Part shown: positions 52,253-60,707 of the stretch, in pieces | Layout of the letters: each line of letters starts with the position of its first letter | Position numbering within the stretch: position 1 is the first letter of the stretch | Source of the DNA: an uncultured Prevotella sp. | Lineage (GTDB): Bacteria > Bacteroidota > Bacteroidia > Bacteroidales > Bacteroidaceae | Length of the DNA: 64,000 nucleotides | Assembly (NCBI GenBank): GCA_944320305.1 | Contig: CALUGW010000006.1 | Coordinates: 1 to 64,000 of the forward strand | Reading direction: 5' to 3' | The notes under the pieces: generated by a model | Databases searched by the model: none | What the model was told of the DNA's origin: nothing | Seen by the model: only the letters and a program-made list of their open reading frames with translations | Translations under genes and position numbers: made by a program

Positions 52253-52987
52253 ATGCAGGACATAGTGCTGATACACACGCCGCAGACCGACTCGACCAAC
52301 CTGCTGCTGCGCCGCTACGGCGGCGAGGAGGGCCGGCTGATGACCGTTGCGACCGCCGACTACCAGACGGCGGGGCGCGGCCAGGGCCGCAACACGTGGG
52401 AGAGCGCGCCGGGCCTGAACCTGCTCGTGAGCGTGAGGCTGCACCCGCAGGGGCTGCCCGCGGCGCGGCAGTATGCGCTGACCGAGGCCGGGGCGCTGGC
52501 CGTGCGCGACACCGTGGCCCGCTATGCCGGCGGAGCCAGCGTGAAATGGCCCAACGATGTCTACGTGGGCGACCGCAAAATCAGCGGCACGCTGTCGGAG
52601 TGCGACATCAGCGGCACGGCGATACGCACCTGCACGCTGGGCATAGGGCTTAACGTCAACCAGCGCGAGTTCACCGGCGGCGCGCCCAACCCGGTGTCGA
52701 TAGCGCAGCTCACGGGGCGCGACGCCGACCGCCGCGAGGTGCTCCGGCTGCTGCTCGCCCGCCTGCGCCACTACGCCGCCATGGTGGACGGCGGGCGTTA
52801 CGACAGCCTGCACGGGCTGTATCTGGACCGGCTCTACCGCCGCGAGGGGCTTCACCGCTACCGCGACAGCCGGGGCGAGTTCGCGGCCCAGACCGTGACC
52901 GTGGAGCCGCAGGGGCTGCTCGTGCTGCGGCGCGAGAGCGGCGAGGTGTCAAAATACGAGTTTAAGGAAGTGAAATTCATAATCTGA
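52253..52987 (+). CDS. birA: Biotin--[acetyl-CoA-carboxylase] ligase (no HTH domain)
   Basis: The 244-aa protein attaches biotin to carboxyl carrier proteins. Catalytic blocks are TDSTNLLLRRYGGEEGRLMT, the biotinoyl-AMP loop QTAGRGQGRNTWES (GRGRxG type, here GRGQGR), LRxVKWPNDVYVGDRKISGT and LNVNQREF. The C-terminal SH3-like domain is short (about 200-244). It lacks the N-terminal helix-turn-helix of bifunctional BirA, so it is not a repressor. ATG 52253 is chosen; a GTG at 52244 overlapping the yraN stop is possible. Confidence 0.9.
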   Translation: MQDIVLIHTPQTDSTNLLLRRYGGEEGRLMTVATADYQTAGRGQGRNTWESAPGLNLLVSVRLHPQGLPAARQYALTEAGALAVRDTVARYAGGASVKWPNDVYVGDRKISGTLSECDISGTAIRTCTLGIGLNVNQREFTGGAPNPVSIAQLTGRDADRREVLRLLLARLRHYAAMVDGGRYDSLHGLYLDRLYRREGLHRYRDSRGEFAAQTVTVEPQGLLVLRRESGEVSKYEFKEVKFII

Positions 52988-53006
52988 ACATAACAAACAA
53001 GCAGAA

Positions 53007-53717
53007 ATGGCAAAGTACAAGAGAATCCTGCTGAAGCTCAGCGGCGAGAGCCTGATGGGCAGCCAGCACTACGGCATCGACCCGGAACGGCTGGGCGACT
53101 ACGCCCGGCAGATAAAAGAGGTGGCCCTGATGGGCGTGCAGATAGGCATCGTCATAGGCGGAGGCAACATCTTCCGCGGCCTCAGCGGCGCGGCCAAGGG
53201 CTTCGACCGCGTAAAGGGCGACCAGATGGGCATGTGCGCCACGGTGATAAACTCGCTGGCGCTCAGCTCCGCGCTCGAGGCGATAGGCGTCAAGACCAAG
53301 GTGCTCACGGCCATACGCATGGAGCCGATAGGCGAGTTCTACACCAAGTGGAAGGCCATCGAGGCCATGGAGGCGGGCTACGTGTGCATCTTCTCGGCCG
53401 GAACGGGCAACCCTTACTTCACCACCGACACCGGCTCGTCGCTCCGCGGCATAGAGATTGGGGCCGACGTGATGCTCAAGGGCACCCGCGTTGACGGCAT
53501 CTACACCGCCGACCCCGAGAAGGACCCCACGGCGGTGAAGTTCAAAGACATAACCTACGACGAGATCTACACGCGCGGGCTGAAGGTGATGGACCTTACC
53601 GCCACCACCATGTGCAAGGAGAACAACCTGCCGATATACGTGTTCAACATGGACGTAGTGGGCAACCTGCGCCGCGTCATGGACGGCGAGGAGATCGGAA
53701 CGCTCGTGCACAACTGA
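53007..53717 (+). CDS. pyrH: UMP kinase
   Basis: The 236-aa amino-acid-kinase-fold enzyme phosphorylates UMP to UDP. Motifs: KRILLKLSGESLMG (N-terminal Lys and Gly), IVIGGGNIFRG, GDQMGMCATVINSLAL (UMP binding), GTGNPYFTTDTGSSLRGIEI and LKGTRVDGIYTADP. The family is hexameric and GTP-activated in many bacteria. It starts 19 bp after birA and is co-directional; the lipoprotein gene follows 30 bp later. Confidence 0.96.
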   Translation: MAKYKRILLKLSGESLMGSQHYGIDPERLGDYARQIKEVALMGVQIGIVIGGGNIFRGLSGAAKGFDRVKGDQMGMCATVINSLALSSALEAIGVKTKVLTAIRMEPIGEFYTKWKAIEAMEAGYVCIFSAGTGNPYFTTDTGSSLRGIEIGADVMLKGTRVDGIYTADPEKDPTAVKFKDITYDEIYTRGLKVMDLTATTMCKENNLPIYVFNMDVVGNLRRVMDGEEIGTLVHN

Positions 53718-53747
53718 CAATTTTAGCAAACAAAGAAAATAGAGATT

Positions 53748-54743
53748 ATGAGAAGAAACGGTTTGAAGGAGACGCTCCGCAGGGGCGTCTACATGATGGC
53801 TGCCGTGCTGGCGGCCTGCACAATGACGGCTTGCGGCAGCGACGACGACGGCGGCACGCCTCCGCCAGAGTTCACAACGCCCGCCTACGAGGCGTCGGCA
53901 GCCAAGTTCGACATCACAGACACCGACGCGCCGTACTCTTCGGTGGAGCTTACAGCCGGCGGAAACTACATCATCCGCCTCAGAGAGATTACCGGCAGCC
54001 CTGAGGAAGACCCCAACGTGCAGCCCGCTCCGGGGCGTGTGAGCTTTGCGGCAGGCCCTGGGCAGGTGGCGGAGGGCACCCGCGCCACCGTGTGGTCCAA
54101 CATCCTCTATGGCAAATACACCAAGACCGGCGACAACGAGTACACCCTTGAGGGCTACGGCAAGCTCACCGTGACGCAGAAGGACGGCTCGGCCGTGAGC
54201 CTGCACATGGTGCGCACCGACGGACAGGAGTACACCATCAGCGGCAACAAGGCCGGAAACACGGCGACTGGCGCCAACACTGACATGCTCTGCCGCACGT
54301 GGAACATCGTGGAGATGCGTTCTTACGCACGCCTCAACGGCAACACGCTCTACGACATAACGGCAGGCTCGCTCAGCGAGCTGGTCGGAAAAATCGTGGA
54401 GTGGGGCAAGAGCATGGACGACAGCTTCTCTGAGGAAGACGTCAGCGGACTGCTCGGCGACATACCGGAGCCGCGCCAGTTCGTGTTCTCCAAGTCGGGA
54501 ACGTATATGGTTCTCTATGAGAACGACATGCTGGCGGTGTCAACCTGGCGCTGGAAAGACCAGAACGCCGGCGTGATGCAGTACTCGTGGAACCCCGACA
54601 CGTTCAACGACGCCTACATTGCCGGCGAGGTTACGACCGCGTTCAGCGGCAAGCGGCTGGAGATAACCGAGGTGAAGACCGACTCAGAGGACGGCTACTC
54701 CATGCAGGTGGGCGTGGTCTACATCCTTGAGGAGGCCAAATAG
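53748..54743 (+). CDS. Uncharacterised lipoprotein with two beta-rich domains
   Basis: The 331-aa product has a lipoprotein signal with Cys in TMTACGS (about residue 28) followed by an Asp/Gly/Pro linker, typical of surface-exposed Bacteroidales lipoproteins. Residues 50-160 and 170-330 look beta-rich, the second opening LCRTWNIVEMRSYARLNG and containing QFVFSKSGTYMVLYENDMLA, a lipocalin-like pattern common in this order. No enzymatic motif is seen. It lies 30 bp after pyrH and ends before a good terminator, so it may share the pyrH transcript. Confidence 0.65.
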   Translation: MRRNGLKETLRRGVYMMAAVLAACTMTACGSDDDGGTPPPEFTTPAYEASAAKFDITDTDAPYSSVELTAGGNYIIRLREITGSPEEDPNVQPAPGRVSFAAGPGQVAEGTRATVWSNILYGKYTKTGDNEYTLEGYGKLTVTQKDGSAVSLHMVRTDGQEYTISGNKAGNTATGANTDMLCRTWNIVEMRSYARLNGNTLYDITAGSLSELVGKIVEWGKSMDDSFSEEDVSGLLGDIPEPRQFVFSKSGTYMVLYENDMLAVSTWRWKDQNAGVMQYSWNPDTFNDAYIAGEVTTAFSGKRLEITEVKTDSEDGYSMQVGVVYILEEAK

Positions 54744-54777
54744 CCGCCGGCGGACGCACTGCGCCTGCATGGAAAAA

Positions 54778-54822
54778 CAAGCCCGGCAGAGCATGACCGG
54801 CTCAGCCGGGCTTGTTGTTTTT
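54778..54822 (+). terminator. Terminator after the lipoprotein gene
   Basis: CAAGCCCGGC pairs with GCCGGGCTTG around a 17-nt loop, followed by TTGTTTTTA. It separates the lipoprotein gene from the GH30 gene. Confidence 0.8.
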
Positions 54823-54866
54823 ATTCGCAAGCAATGTTTATTCAACATAATGATAAGAAAGATGTC

Positions 54867-56357
54867 ATGAACAGGATCATCTCAACCGCCGCCGCGCTGC
54901 TGGCCTGCGCTGCGGTGTCGGCGCAGACGTTCACCGCAGTGGGCACAACGGAGGGTGCCGAGTGGAGAGAAAGCAAAGTGAGGATGGAGCGCAAGGCCAA
55001 GGCCGAGCCGCTGCTGGAGCTGTCGGGACAGGAGCAGGGCACGCCATTCATGCACTGGGGCCACTGCTTCAACGAGCTGGCGTGGGACGCGCTTAACCTG
55101 CTGCCGGAGGCCGACCGCGAGGAGCTGCTGCGCCGATTCTTCGCGCCAGACGGCGACCTGCGCTTCACCATGGGGCGCATACCGATGAACGCCAACGACT
55201 ATGCCCGCTCGTGGTACAGTTGCGACGAGGTGGCGGGCGACTTCGAGCTGCGCCACTTCAGTATCGACCGCGACCGCCAGGCCATCATTCCCTTCGTCCG
55301 CGCGGCGCAGAAGCACGTGCCGCAAATGACGTTCTGGGCCTCGCCTTGGTCGCCGCCGAGCTGGATGAAGATAACGGGCGACTACCCCGTGCGCAGCGAC
55401 AAGAAGTACAACACGTTGGACCCGCGCAAGGACTACCTGCTCTACGGCGGCGACGCGGGCGACCGCGACGACTACAAGGCGCCCACGGGCAAGACCTTTC
55501 CCAACCCGCTCTCGCAGACCGACTACATGATACAGGAGCCGCGATACCTCCAGGCTTATGCCGATTTCTTCAGCCGCTTCATCACCGAATACGCCGCCGA
55601 GGGCATCAAGATAGGCATGGTGATGTATCAGAACGAGGCCTGGAGCTACACTCCTTATCCCGGATGCGCTTGGACTCCGGCGGGCATCGTGCGCTTCAAC
55701 ACGCAGTATCTCGCGCCCACACTGCGCCGCGACCACCCCGACGTTGACGTTTACTTCGGCACGATAAACACAAACCGCATGAACATCATCGACAGCGTGC
55801 TCTCCGACAAGGCCATGGCCGCAGCCGTCAGGGGCGTGGGCCTGCAGTGGGAGGGCGGACAGCTGCTGCCCGCCCTGCGCGAGAAGTACCCTCAGATGCG
55901 CTTCGTCCAGACGGAGAGCGAGTGCGGCTGGGGCCGCTTCGACTGGAAATCGGGCGAGCACACCTTTGAGCGCATCAACCATTATCTGGGCAACGGCTGC
56001 GAGGACTACACCTTCTGGAACGCCGTTCTGGCCGACAGCGGCACAAGCACATGGGGCTGGCGGCAGAACGCCTTGGTGCGCGTCGATTCCAAAAAACGCA
56101 CTTATACGCTCACGCCGGAGTACTATGCCGTGCGCCATTACACGCAGTTCGTGCCGCAAGGCTCGCGCGTAATAGGCTTCGTTCCGCAGGGCAAGCAGGG
56201 CCTGCCGGTGCTCGTTGTGCGCACGCCGCAGGGCAAGCTGGCCGTCATGGCGGGCAACTTCACCGACACCGTGCGCGACATTACGCTGCGCCTCGGCAAG
56301 AAGTATCTCAACGTGAGCCTCGCGCCGCACTCCATGAACACGTTCGCCGAGAGGTGA
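54867..56357 (+). CDS. Glycoside hydrolase family 30 (beta-glucosidase / beta-1,6-glucanase type)
   Basis: The 496-aa secreted enzyme has a signal peptide (AAALLACAAVSAQ). The TIM barrel (about 60-395) includes FTMGRIPMNANDYARSWYSC, WASPWSPPSWMK, the acid/base Glu in MVMYQNEAWSY (about 262) and the nucleophile Glu in FVQTESECGWG (about 352). A C-terminal beta domain includes TLTPEYYAVRHYTQFVPQGS. The family covers glucosylceramidases and beta-1,6-glucanases; GH30_3-like beta-1,6-glucan cleavage is plausible but not certain. An upstream ATG at 54834 would hide the signal, so 54867 is preferred. It faces the GH2 gene tail to tail. Confidence 0.88.
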   Translation: MNRIISTAAALLACAAVSAQTFTAVGTTEGAEWRESKVRMERKAKAEPLLELSGQEQGTPFMHWGHCFNELAWDALNLLPEADREELLRRFFAPDGDLRFTMGRIPMNANDYARSWYSCDEVAGDFELRHFSIDRDRQAIIPFVRAAQKHVPQMTFWASPWSPPSWMKITGDYPVRSDKKYNTLDPRKDYLLYGGDAGDRDDYKAPTGKTFPNPLSQTDYMIQEPRYLQAYADFFSRFITEYAAEGIKIGMVMYQNEAWSYTPYPGCAWTPAGIVRFNTQYLAPTLRRDHPDVDVYFGTINTNRMNIIDSVLSDKAMAAAVRGVGLQWEGGQLLPALREKYPQMRFVQTESECGWGRFDWKSGEHTFERINHYLGNGCEDYTFWNAVLADSGTSTWGWRQNALVRVDSKKRTYTLTPEYYAVRHYTQFVPQGSRVIGFVPQGKQGLPVLVVRTPQGKLAVMAGNFTDTVRDITLRLGKKYLNVSLAPHSMNTFAER

Positions 56358-56390
56358 ACACACAGCGCCGGGCGGCTGATCTTATGAGAA

Positions 56391-56440
56391 ACACAAAGGC
56401 GGGGCGCCGGTTTTTGCCGGCAGCTCCGCCTTTGTGTGTA
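56391..56440. terminator. Shared terminator between GH30 and GH2
   Basis: ACACAAAGGCGGGGC pairs with GCTCCGCCTTTGTGT around an inner GCCGG-TTTTT-GCCGG hairpin. It can serve both convergent genes. Confidence 0.7.
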
Positions 56441-56463
56441 TTCTTGCTCTGTCTTCCTGTGGT

Positions 56464-58887
56464 TTATTCAACCACGATTTCCGTCACGGCGGGCTTCATC
56501 CCCTTGGCCTTTGCCGTCACCTTGATGGTGCCGGGCTGGGCCTTAGAGCGGATGATGAGCTGCGCGCGGCCCTGGTAAACGGTGCGGCTGTCGGCCTGCC
56601 ACGGCTCGTCGCTGAGCATATTGGCGTTGGCCACGCCCGCGTTTGTGCCGCTGCCCTTGACCGTGAACGAGAGCTTCAGGTCGTTCACGGGGCACACGTT
56701 GCCGTCTTTGTCGAGCGCCACATAGTCGATGTAAGCCAAGTCCAGACCGTCGGCGCGGAGCGTGTCGGCGTCGCAGGTGGCCACGATGCGGGCCGGCTTG
56801 CCCGCCGTGCGCAGCACATCCTCGCAGACCGGCTTGCCGTCGCGGTAGCCCACGGCCTTCAGCTCGCCCTCGGCGAACGCCAGCGGCCACACCAGTTCGG
56901 GCGGAGTGCCTGCCGCCGGGAGCTTCTTGCGGCCAAGGCTGCGGCCGTTGAGCAGCAGTTCGGTCTCGTCGCAGTTGCTCATCACCTGCACCTTCAGCGA
57001 GTCTCCGGCCTTGTAGTTCCAGTGTTCCTCAAGCTGAATCCACGTCATCTTCAGGTCGTTCCACACGAGCGAGCCTTGCCCCTTGGCCGGGCGGGTGACT
57101 ATCTTGACCATAGGCTCAGGCCAGTAGAAGCTGCGCACGCTCTGTCCGAGCGGCTTTACGCGGTTGGTGAAGTCCACGAGGCCGCGCGTCCACCCCTTCG
57201 ACGGCCATCCGAACGACTCGCCGATGTAGTCGGTGCCGCCCCAGTAGAAGTGGCCGATGGGGTAGGAGTGGTTGTAGTTGAAGTAGTTGTAGCCCAGGTC
57301 GCCCACGGCAAGCTCGCCCGCCATGAACATGAGCTGCGGGTACTTCTTGTGATCCTCATCCCAGAAACGCTCCAGGTAGTTGGTTGAAACGATGTCGGTG
57401 TAGAACTCAAACTGGTGCGGGTCGGCCGCGAGCCACTTCGCCATGTCCTTCTTCTCGCGCGTGTCGCCGTAGCGGTTTGGGTACTGGCTGTAGGTGATTT
57501 TGCGCGAGGGGTCAATCTTGCGCGTGTGGTCCACGAGCATCTTCAGCATCTCCACGCCGCCCTTGCGCGTCTTGTCGGCCTGTATCTGCTGGTAAACCTC
57601 GTTGCCCACGCTCCACATTATCACCGATGGATGGTTGCGGTCGCGCTCCATCTGCGTGCGTATGTCGCGCAGGTGGAGGTTGCCCATCTTCGCCCCGCGC
57701 CCGTAGAAGCTGTCCTCCCACTTGTCGAAGAACTCGTCAACCACCAGCACGCCGTGGCGGTCGGCCCAGTCGAGCACGTAGCGCGGGTAGGCGTTGTGCG
57801 ACAGTCGGATGCCGTTGCAGCCCATGTCGCGCGTCAGGGCGGTGAGGCGGCGGTCCCAGGCGGCGTCGAACGAGGCCGTGCCGAGCGGGCCGAGGTCGGT
57901 GTGCAGGCACACTCCGTTGATATATACGCGCCGCCCGTTCACGATCAGGCCGCTGTCGGGGCTGAACTCAATGTCGCGAATGCCGAAAGAGGTCTCATAG
58001 GTGTCTGTGGGTGCGGCCGGCGGAACGGTCTGTCCGGCGGCGGATGCGGGATATTTGCCGAGCGTGAACACACGGCTCACGGCCTTGTAGAGCACGCCCT
58101 TGCCCACATCCCAGAGCTGCGGCTGCGGCACGCGGATGTCCTGCCGGAAGGTGAAAGTCTCGCCAGGGCCGAACGGCGCGGCGGCCTCGCGCGTGGCCAC
58201 GGTGCGCCCCTGCGGGTCGATGATGTCGGTCACGAGGCGGCAGAGCACCGAGTCGCGCCTGCCGTTGCTCACAGCCGTCTCTATGGCCACGAGCGCACGG
58301 TCGGCCGAAATCTTCGGCGTGGTTACGTAAGTGCCGTTCCACGCCACGTGCACGGGGTCGAGCACGTGGAGCCACACGTTGCGGTTGATGCCCTCGCCGT
58401 TGTACCACCGCGAGCTTTTATTATATGTATTGTCGTATGACACGGCCACCACGTTGTCGCCCTCGCGCAGCATATCGGTTATGTCGTGCGTGAAGTCGAT
58501 GTAGCCGTTGGGATGCTCGCCGCCGCAGGCGATGCCGTTCACGAACACGCGGGCGTCGCGGTAGACGCCCTCAAACTCCAGCACCACGCGCCGCCCGCGC
58601 CACGCCGGGTCGTAGCTGATGTGCTTGCGGTACCACCCGCGGCCCAATGGCAGGAAGCCGACGCGCGAGCTTGCGCCGTCGCCTTTCTGCTGGAAGGCGT
58701 GGTGTACGGCAGCGTCGTGGGGCAGGTCCACCGTCTGCCACTTGCTGTCGTCAAACTGCGCGGCCTCCGCTCCGGCCACGTTCTCACGGATGAACTTCCA
58801 TCCCAAGTTGATGTTCACTTTCTCGCGGGCCACTGTTGCGAGACACACGGCGAGCGCGGCAATAGCCGCAAAGAGTTTTCTGCTCAT
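56464..58887 (-). CDS. Glycoside hydrolase family 2 (beta-galactosidase type)
   Basis: The 807-aa secreted enzyme has a signal peptide (LFAAIAALAVCLATVA). Order: sugar-binding jelly roll (25-185, GWYRKHISYD and SSRWYNGEGINRNVWLHV), an Ig-like domain (190-290), the TIM barrel (300-590) with CNGIRLSHNAYPRYVLDWAD, the acid/base Glu in MWSVGNEVYQQI (about 430) and a likely nucleophile in FMAGELAVGDLGY, then DUF4982-like and GH2 C-terminal domains (LLLNGRSLGRKKL, DLAYIDYVALDKDGNVCPV). Substrate is not readable. Its -7 box (59054-59061) gives a leader of about 160 nt. The HTCS 1.8 kb away in the other direction is its likely regulator. Confidence 0.92.
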   Translation of the reverse strand: MSRKLFAAIAALAVCLATVAREKVNINLGWKFIRENVAGAEAAQFDDSKWQTVDLPHDAAVHHAFQQKGDGASSRVGFLPLGRGWYRKHISYDPAWRGRRVVLEFEGVYRDARVFVNGIACGGEHPNGYIDFTHDITDMLREGDNVVAVSYDNTYNKSSRWYNGEGINRNVWLHVLDPVHVAWNGTYVTTPKISADRALVAIETAVSNGRRDSVLCRLVTDIIDPQGRTVATREAAAPFGPGETFTFRQDIRVPQPQLWDVGKGVLYKAVSRVFTLGKYPASAAGQTVPPAAPTDTYETSFGIRDIEFSPDSGLIVNGRRVYINGVCLHTDLGPLGTASFDAAWDRRLTALTRDMGCNGIRLSHNAYPRYVLDWADRHGVLVVDEFFDKWEDSFYGRGAKMGNLHLRDIRTQMERDRNHPSVIMWSVGNEVYQQIQADKTRKGGVEMLKMLVDHTRKIDPSRKITYSQYPNRYGDTREKKDMAKWLAADPHQFEFYTDIVSTNYLERFWDEDHKKYPQLMFMAGELAVGDLGYNYFNYNHSYPIGHFYWGGTDYIGESFGWPSKGWTRGLVDFTNRVKPLGQSVRSFYWPEPMVKIVTRPAKGQGSLVWNDLKMTWIQLEEHWNYKAGDSLKVQVMSNCDETELLLNGRSLGRKKLPAAGTPPELVWPLAFAEGELKAVGYRDGKPVCEDVLRTAGKPARIVATCDADTLRADGLDLAYIDYVALDKDGNVCPVNDLKLSFTVKGSGTNAGVANANMLSDEPWQADSRTVYQGRAQLIIRSKAQPGTIKVTAKAKGMKPAVTEIVVE

Positions 58888-59053
58888 GGTCTTCAGTCTT
58901 TATTTTTGTTTGCTGTTGAATATTTTCAATATGAATTGTCTCTCAATTTGCCAAATGTTCGAATATTTGACTTGTGGAGAACGTACTTGGCAAGTTGCTG
59001 ATGTTCAATTTTCAATTGCCACATCTTTTGTCTGTCGCTTTGTTTTGCAAGTG

Positions 59054-59061
59054 CAAATTTA
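59054..59061 (-). promoter_or_regulatory. -7 box of the GH2 gene
   Basis: TAAATTTG on the minus strand followed by GCACTT, about 167 bases before the GH2 start; the leader contains copy 1 of the duplicated segment. Confidence 0.45.
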
Positions 59062-59178
59062 CTTGTTTTTGAGCATGGCGGATGTGCCTGTATTCTACAA
59101 AAGAGTGCAAATTACTACGTTTTACGGGTCTTTTCAAAACGAATATTCTCAATTTGCCAAATGTTCAAATATTTGTAT

Positions 59179-59286
59179 GGCGTGTCTCGCATACAGTCTA
59201 AGGGCGCCCCGACGCGGACTCCAGAACACCCGGTTGCTTGCTGGATTCCGCGTTGGGGCGCCCTTAGACTGTATGCGAGACACGCC
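59179..59286. repeat. Inverted-repeat element (46-bp arms), MITE-like
   Basis: Arms 59179-59224 and 59241-59286 are complementary with two mismatches around a 16-nt loop. The inner core ACGCGGACTCCAG / CTGGATTCCGCGT is shared with the element at 19139-19216; the outer part (GGCGTGTCTCGCATACAGTC) is not. No transposase is encoded. Confidence 0.8.
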
Positions 59287-59345
59287 CCCTAAGGAGAACA
59301 CAACTTGGCAACTTGTGGATGTTCAAATTTTTTTTGGCATAACAC

Positions 59346-59587
59346 GGTTCTCATAGAGTTCTCAAAAGTTCTCATGTGGTTCTCAACCGGTTCTCATTGA
59401 GTTCTCAAAAGTTCTCATGTGGTTCTCAACCGATTCTCATAGAGTTCTCAAAAGTTCTCATGTGGTTCTCAACCGGTTCTCATTGAGTTCTCAAAAGTTC
59501 TCATGTGGTTCTCAACCGGTTCTCATTGAGTTCTCAAAAGTTCTCATGTGGTTCTTAACCGGTTCTCATTGAGTTCTCAAAAGTTCT
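59346..59587 (+). repeat. 43-bp tandem repeat of phased GTTCTCA heptamers
   Basis: Five complete 43-bp units (59346-59560) and a partial sixth (to 59587) differ at only a few positions. Each unit holds four GTTCTCA motifs spaced 12, 10, 11 and 10 bp, averaging 10.75 bp, so about 22 near-identical heptamers lie on one face of the helix. It lies between the GH2 and HTCS genes. Confidence 0.9.
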
Positions 59588-59668
59588 TTTCTCTTTCGGT
59601 GATGTTTTCCGTGCCGGTTGTCTTAATGTGCCCGTTCCGTGGCTTGCGCGGGTGCGGTTCAGGGCTGT

Positions 59669-59812
59669 TGTAAATGTTTTTGTAAATACTTTCATGGTTT
59701 CCCTGTGTGTTTACAAAACTGTTTACACGGGCTGTGAACTGTTTTCTTATAGTTTACAAAACAGTTTACAACTGCGCATGGGCGCCCCAATGTGTTTGCA
59801 AAACGGTTTACA
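59669..59812 (+). repeat. Direct repeats of GTTTACAAAAC-N-GTTTACA, 43-bp period
   Basis: Three 19-bp copies start at 59709, 59752 and 59794 (spacing 43 and 42 bp). An inverted, more diverged copy (TGTAAATGTTTTTGTAAAT) is at 59669-59687. Each copy is itself a direct repeat of GTTTACA. Candidate regulator-binding sites for the divergent GH2/HTCS region. Confidence 0.7.
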
Positions 59813-60029
59813 CCGTGCTGTCGGCTGCCTCCGTCTCGGCTTGTGCGCATTTCCTGCGGACGAGGGAGCAGGATTGTTTTGTTGTATGATATTGGCACGT
59901 TTTTGCCATGAGAGGCTTGTGCTTCCGGGCTGTCTCGGCTGGGGCTGTGTTGGCGGGCGTTGCGTTTTCCGGGCAGAAAAGAGCGGGAATGCGTATTAAC
60001 GTTTATTGGCAACGCTTAAATTTATGGTG

Positions 60030-60385
60030 GTTTGGGCCGCTCAAATTTCGCGTATTTTGAAATAAAAATATTTTGTCTGCAAATGCGGCAGCCATGAGTG
60101 TGCAATCGTAAACTATTGGCTTTATGGGACTTATAAGTCATATAAGCCTTATTGTGCAATAAAATCAGCCTCCGAAACCACCATTTTCAGCCCCCAAAAG
60201 GGTCTTTTTTGCCCTCTGAAAATGGTCGTTTTGCCCTCCAATATAGGCCATATCGCATTGCGAAAAGGGTCATATTGCAATGCAATATAGGCCGTTTTGC
60301 AAAATCGGGCAGCCTTTCCGGCGGTTCAAGACGCTTTTTCCGGCTCTCCGTTTTCTATTTCTCTGTTTTCTGAAGTGTTAAATTC
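60030..60385 (+). repeat. Dispersed intergenic element, copy D
   Basis: Head with AAATTTCGCGTATTTTGAAA (60043-60062) and GAGTGTGCAATCGTAAAC (60096-60113). Palindromic module GGGACTTATAAGTCATATAA (60126-60145). Array of six 22-nt units at 60166-60299, closing GCAAAATCGG. Tail with CCGG-type pairing, TTTTCTATTTC, then GAAGTGTTAA near 60380. It lies upstream of the HTCS gene. Confidence 0.75.
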
Positions 60386-60576
60386 AGGAGAATGTCAGCA
60401 CCCGTCCGGTGGCGCGTGGCACACCCGGTGTTTGCGGGTTGAGGCCTTTGCCATGACGCTGCATGATGGCGTCCGGGCGGCGGAATAAGCCGTTGTGAAC
60501 TGCCTCGCGGTCTGTTCACAGTGCCATAATAATACATTTTCGTGCGCCAAAGCTGTGCCGTCTCATGTTTTTTCAC

Positions 60577-60584
60577 TATTTTTG
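60577..60584 (+). promoter_or_regulatory. -7 box of the HTCS gene
   Basis: TATTTTTG, about 124 bases before the first plausible start codon. The leader contains no obvious structure. Confidence 0.45.
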
Positions 60585-60707
60585 TGGTGCTTGTTCTATA
60601 TATTATTGTGTACTCATTCCGCAGAGACGCTGAGCGGTATGTGCTGTGTCGCCGTCGGCGCGTCATGTGCTTCTGGGCGGCAATCTGCGGATATTCATAA
60701 ACAGACA

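Larger units (their letters stand above)
58936..59335. repeat. Duplicated 75-bp segment, second copy split by an inverted repeat
   Basis: Copy 1 (about 58942-59015) reads CTCAATTTGCCAAATGTTC...AATATTTG then GGAGAACGTACTTGGCAAG...GATGTTCAA. Copy 2 has the same left half at 59148-59175 and the same right half at 59293-59327, separated by the inverted-repeat element at 59179-59286. Copy 1 preserves the uninterrupted order with only about 6 bases (ACTTGT) between the halves. Confidence 0.65.
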
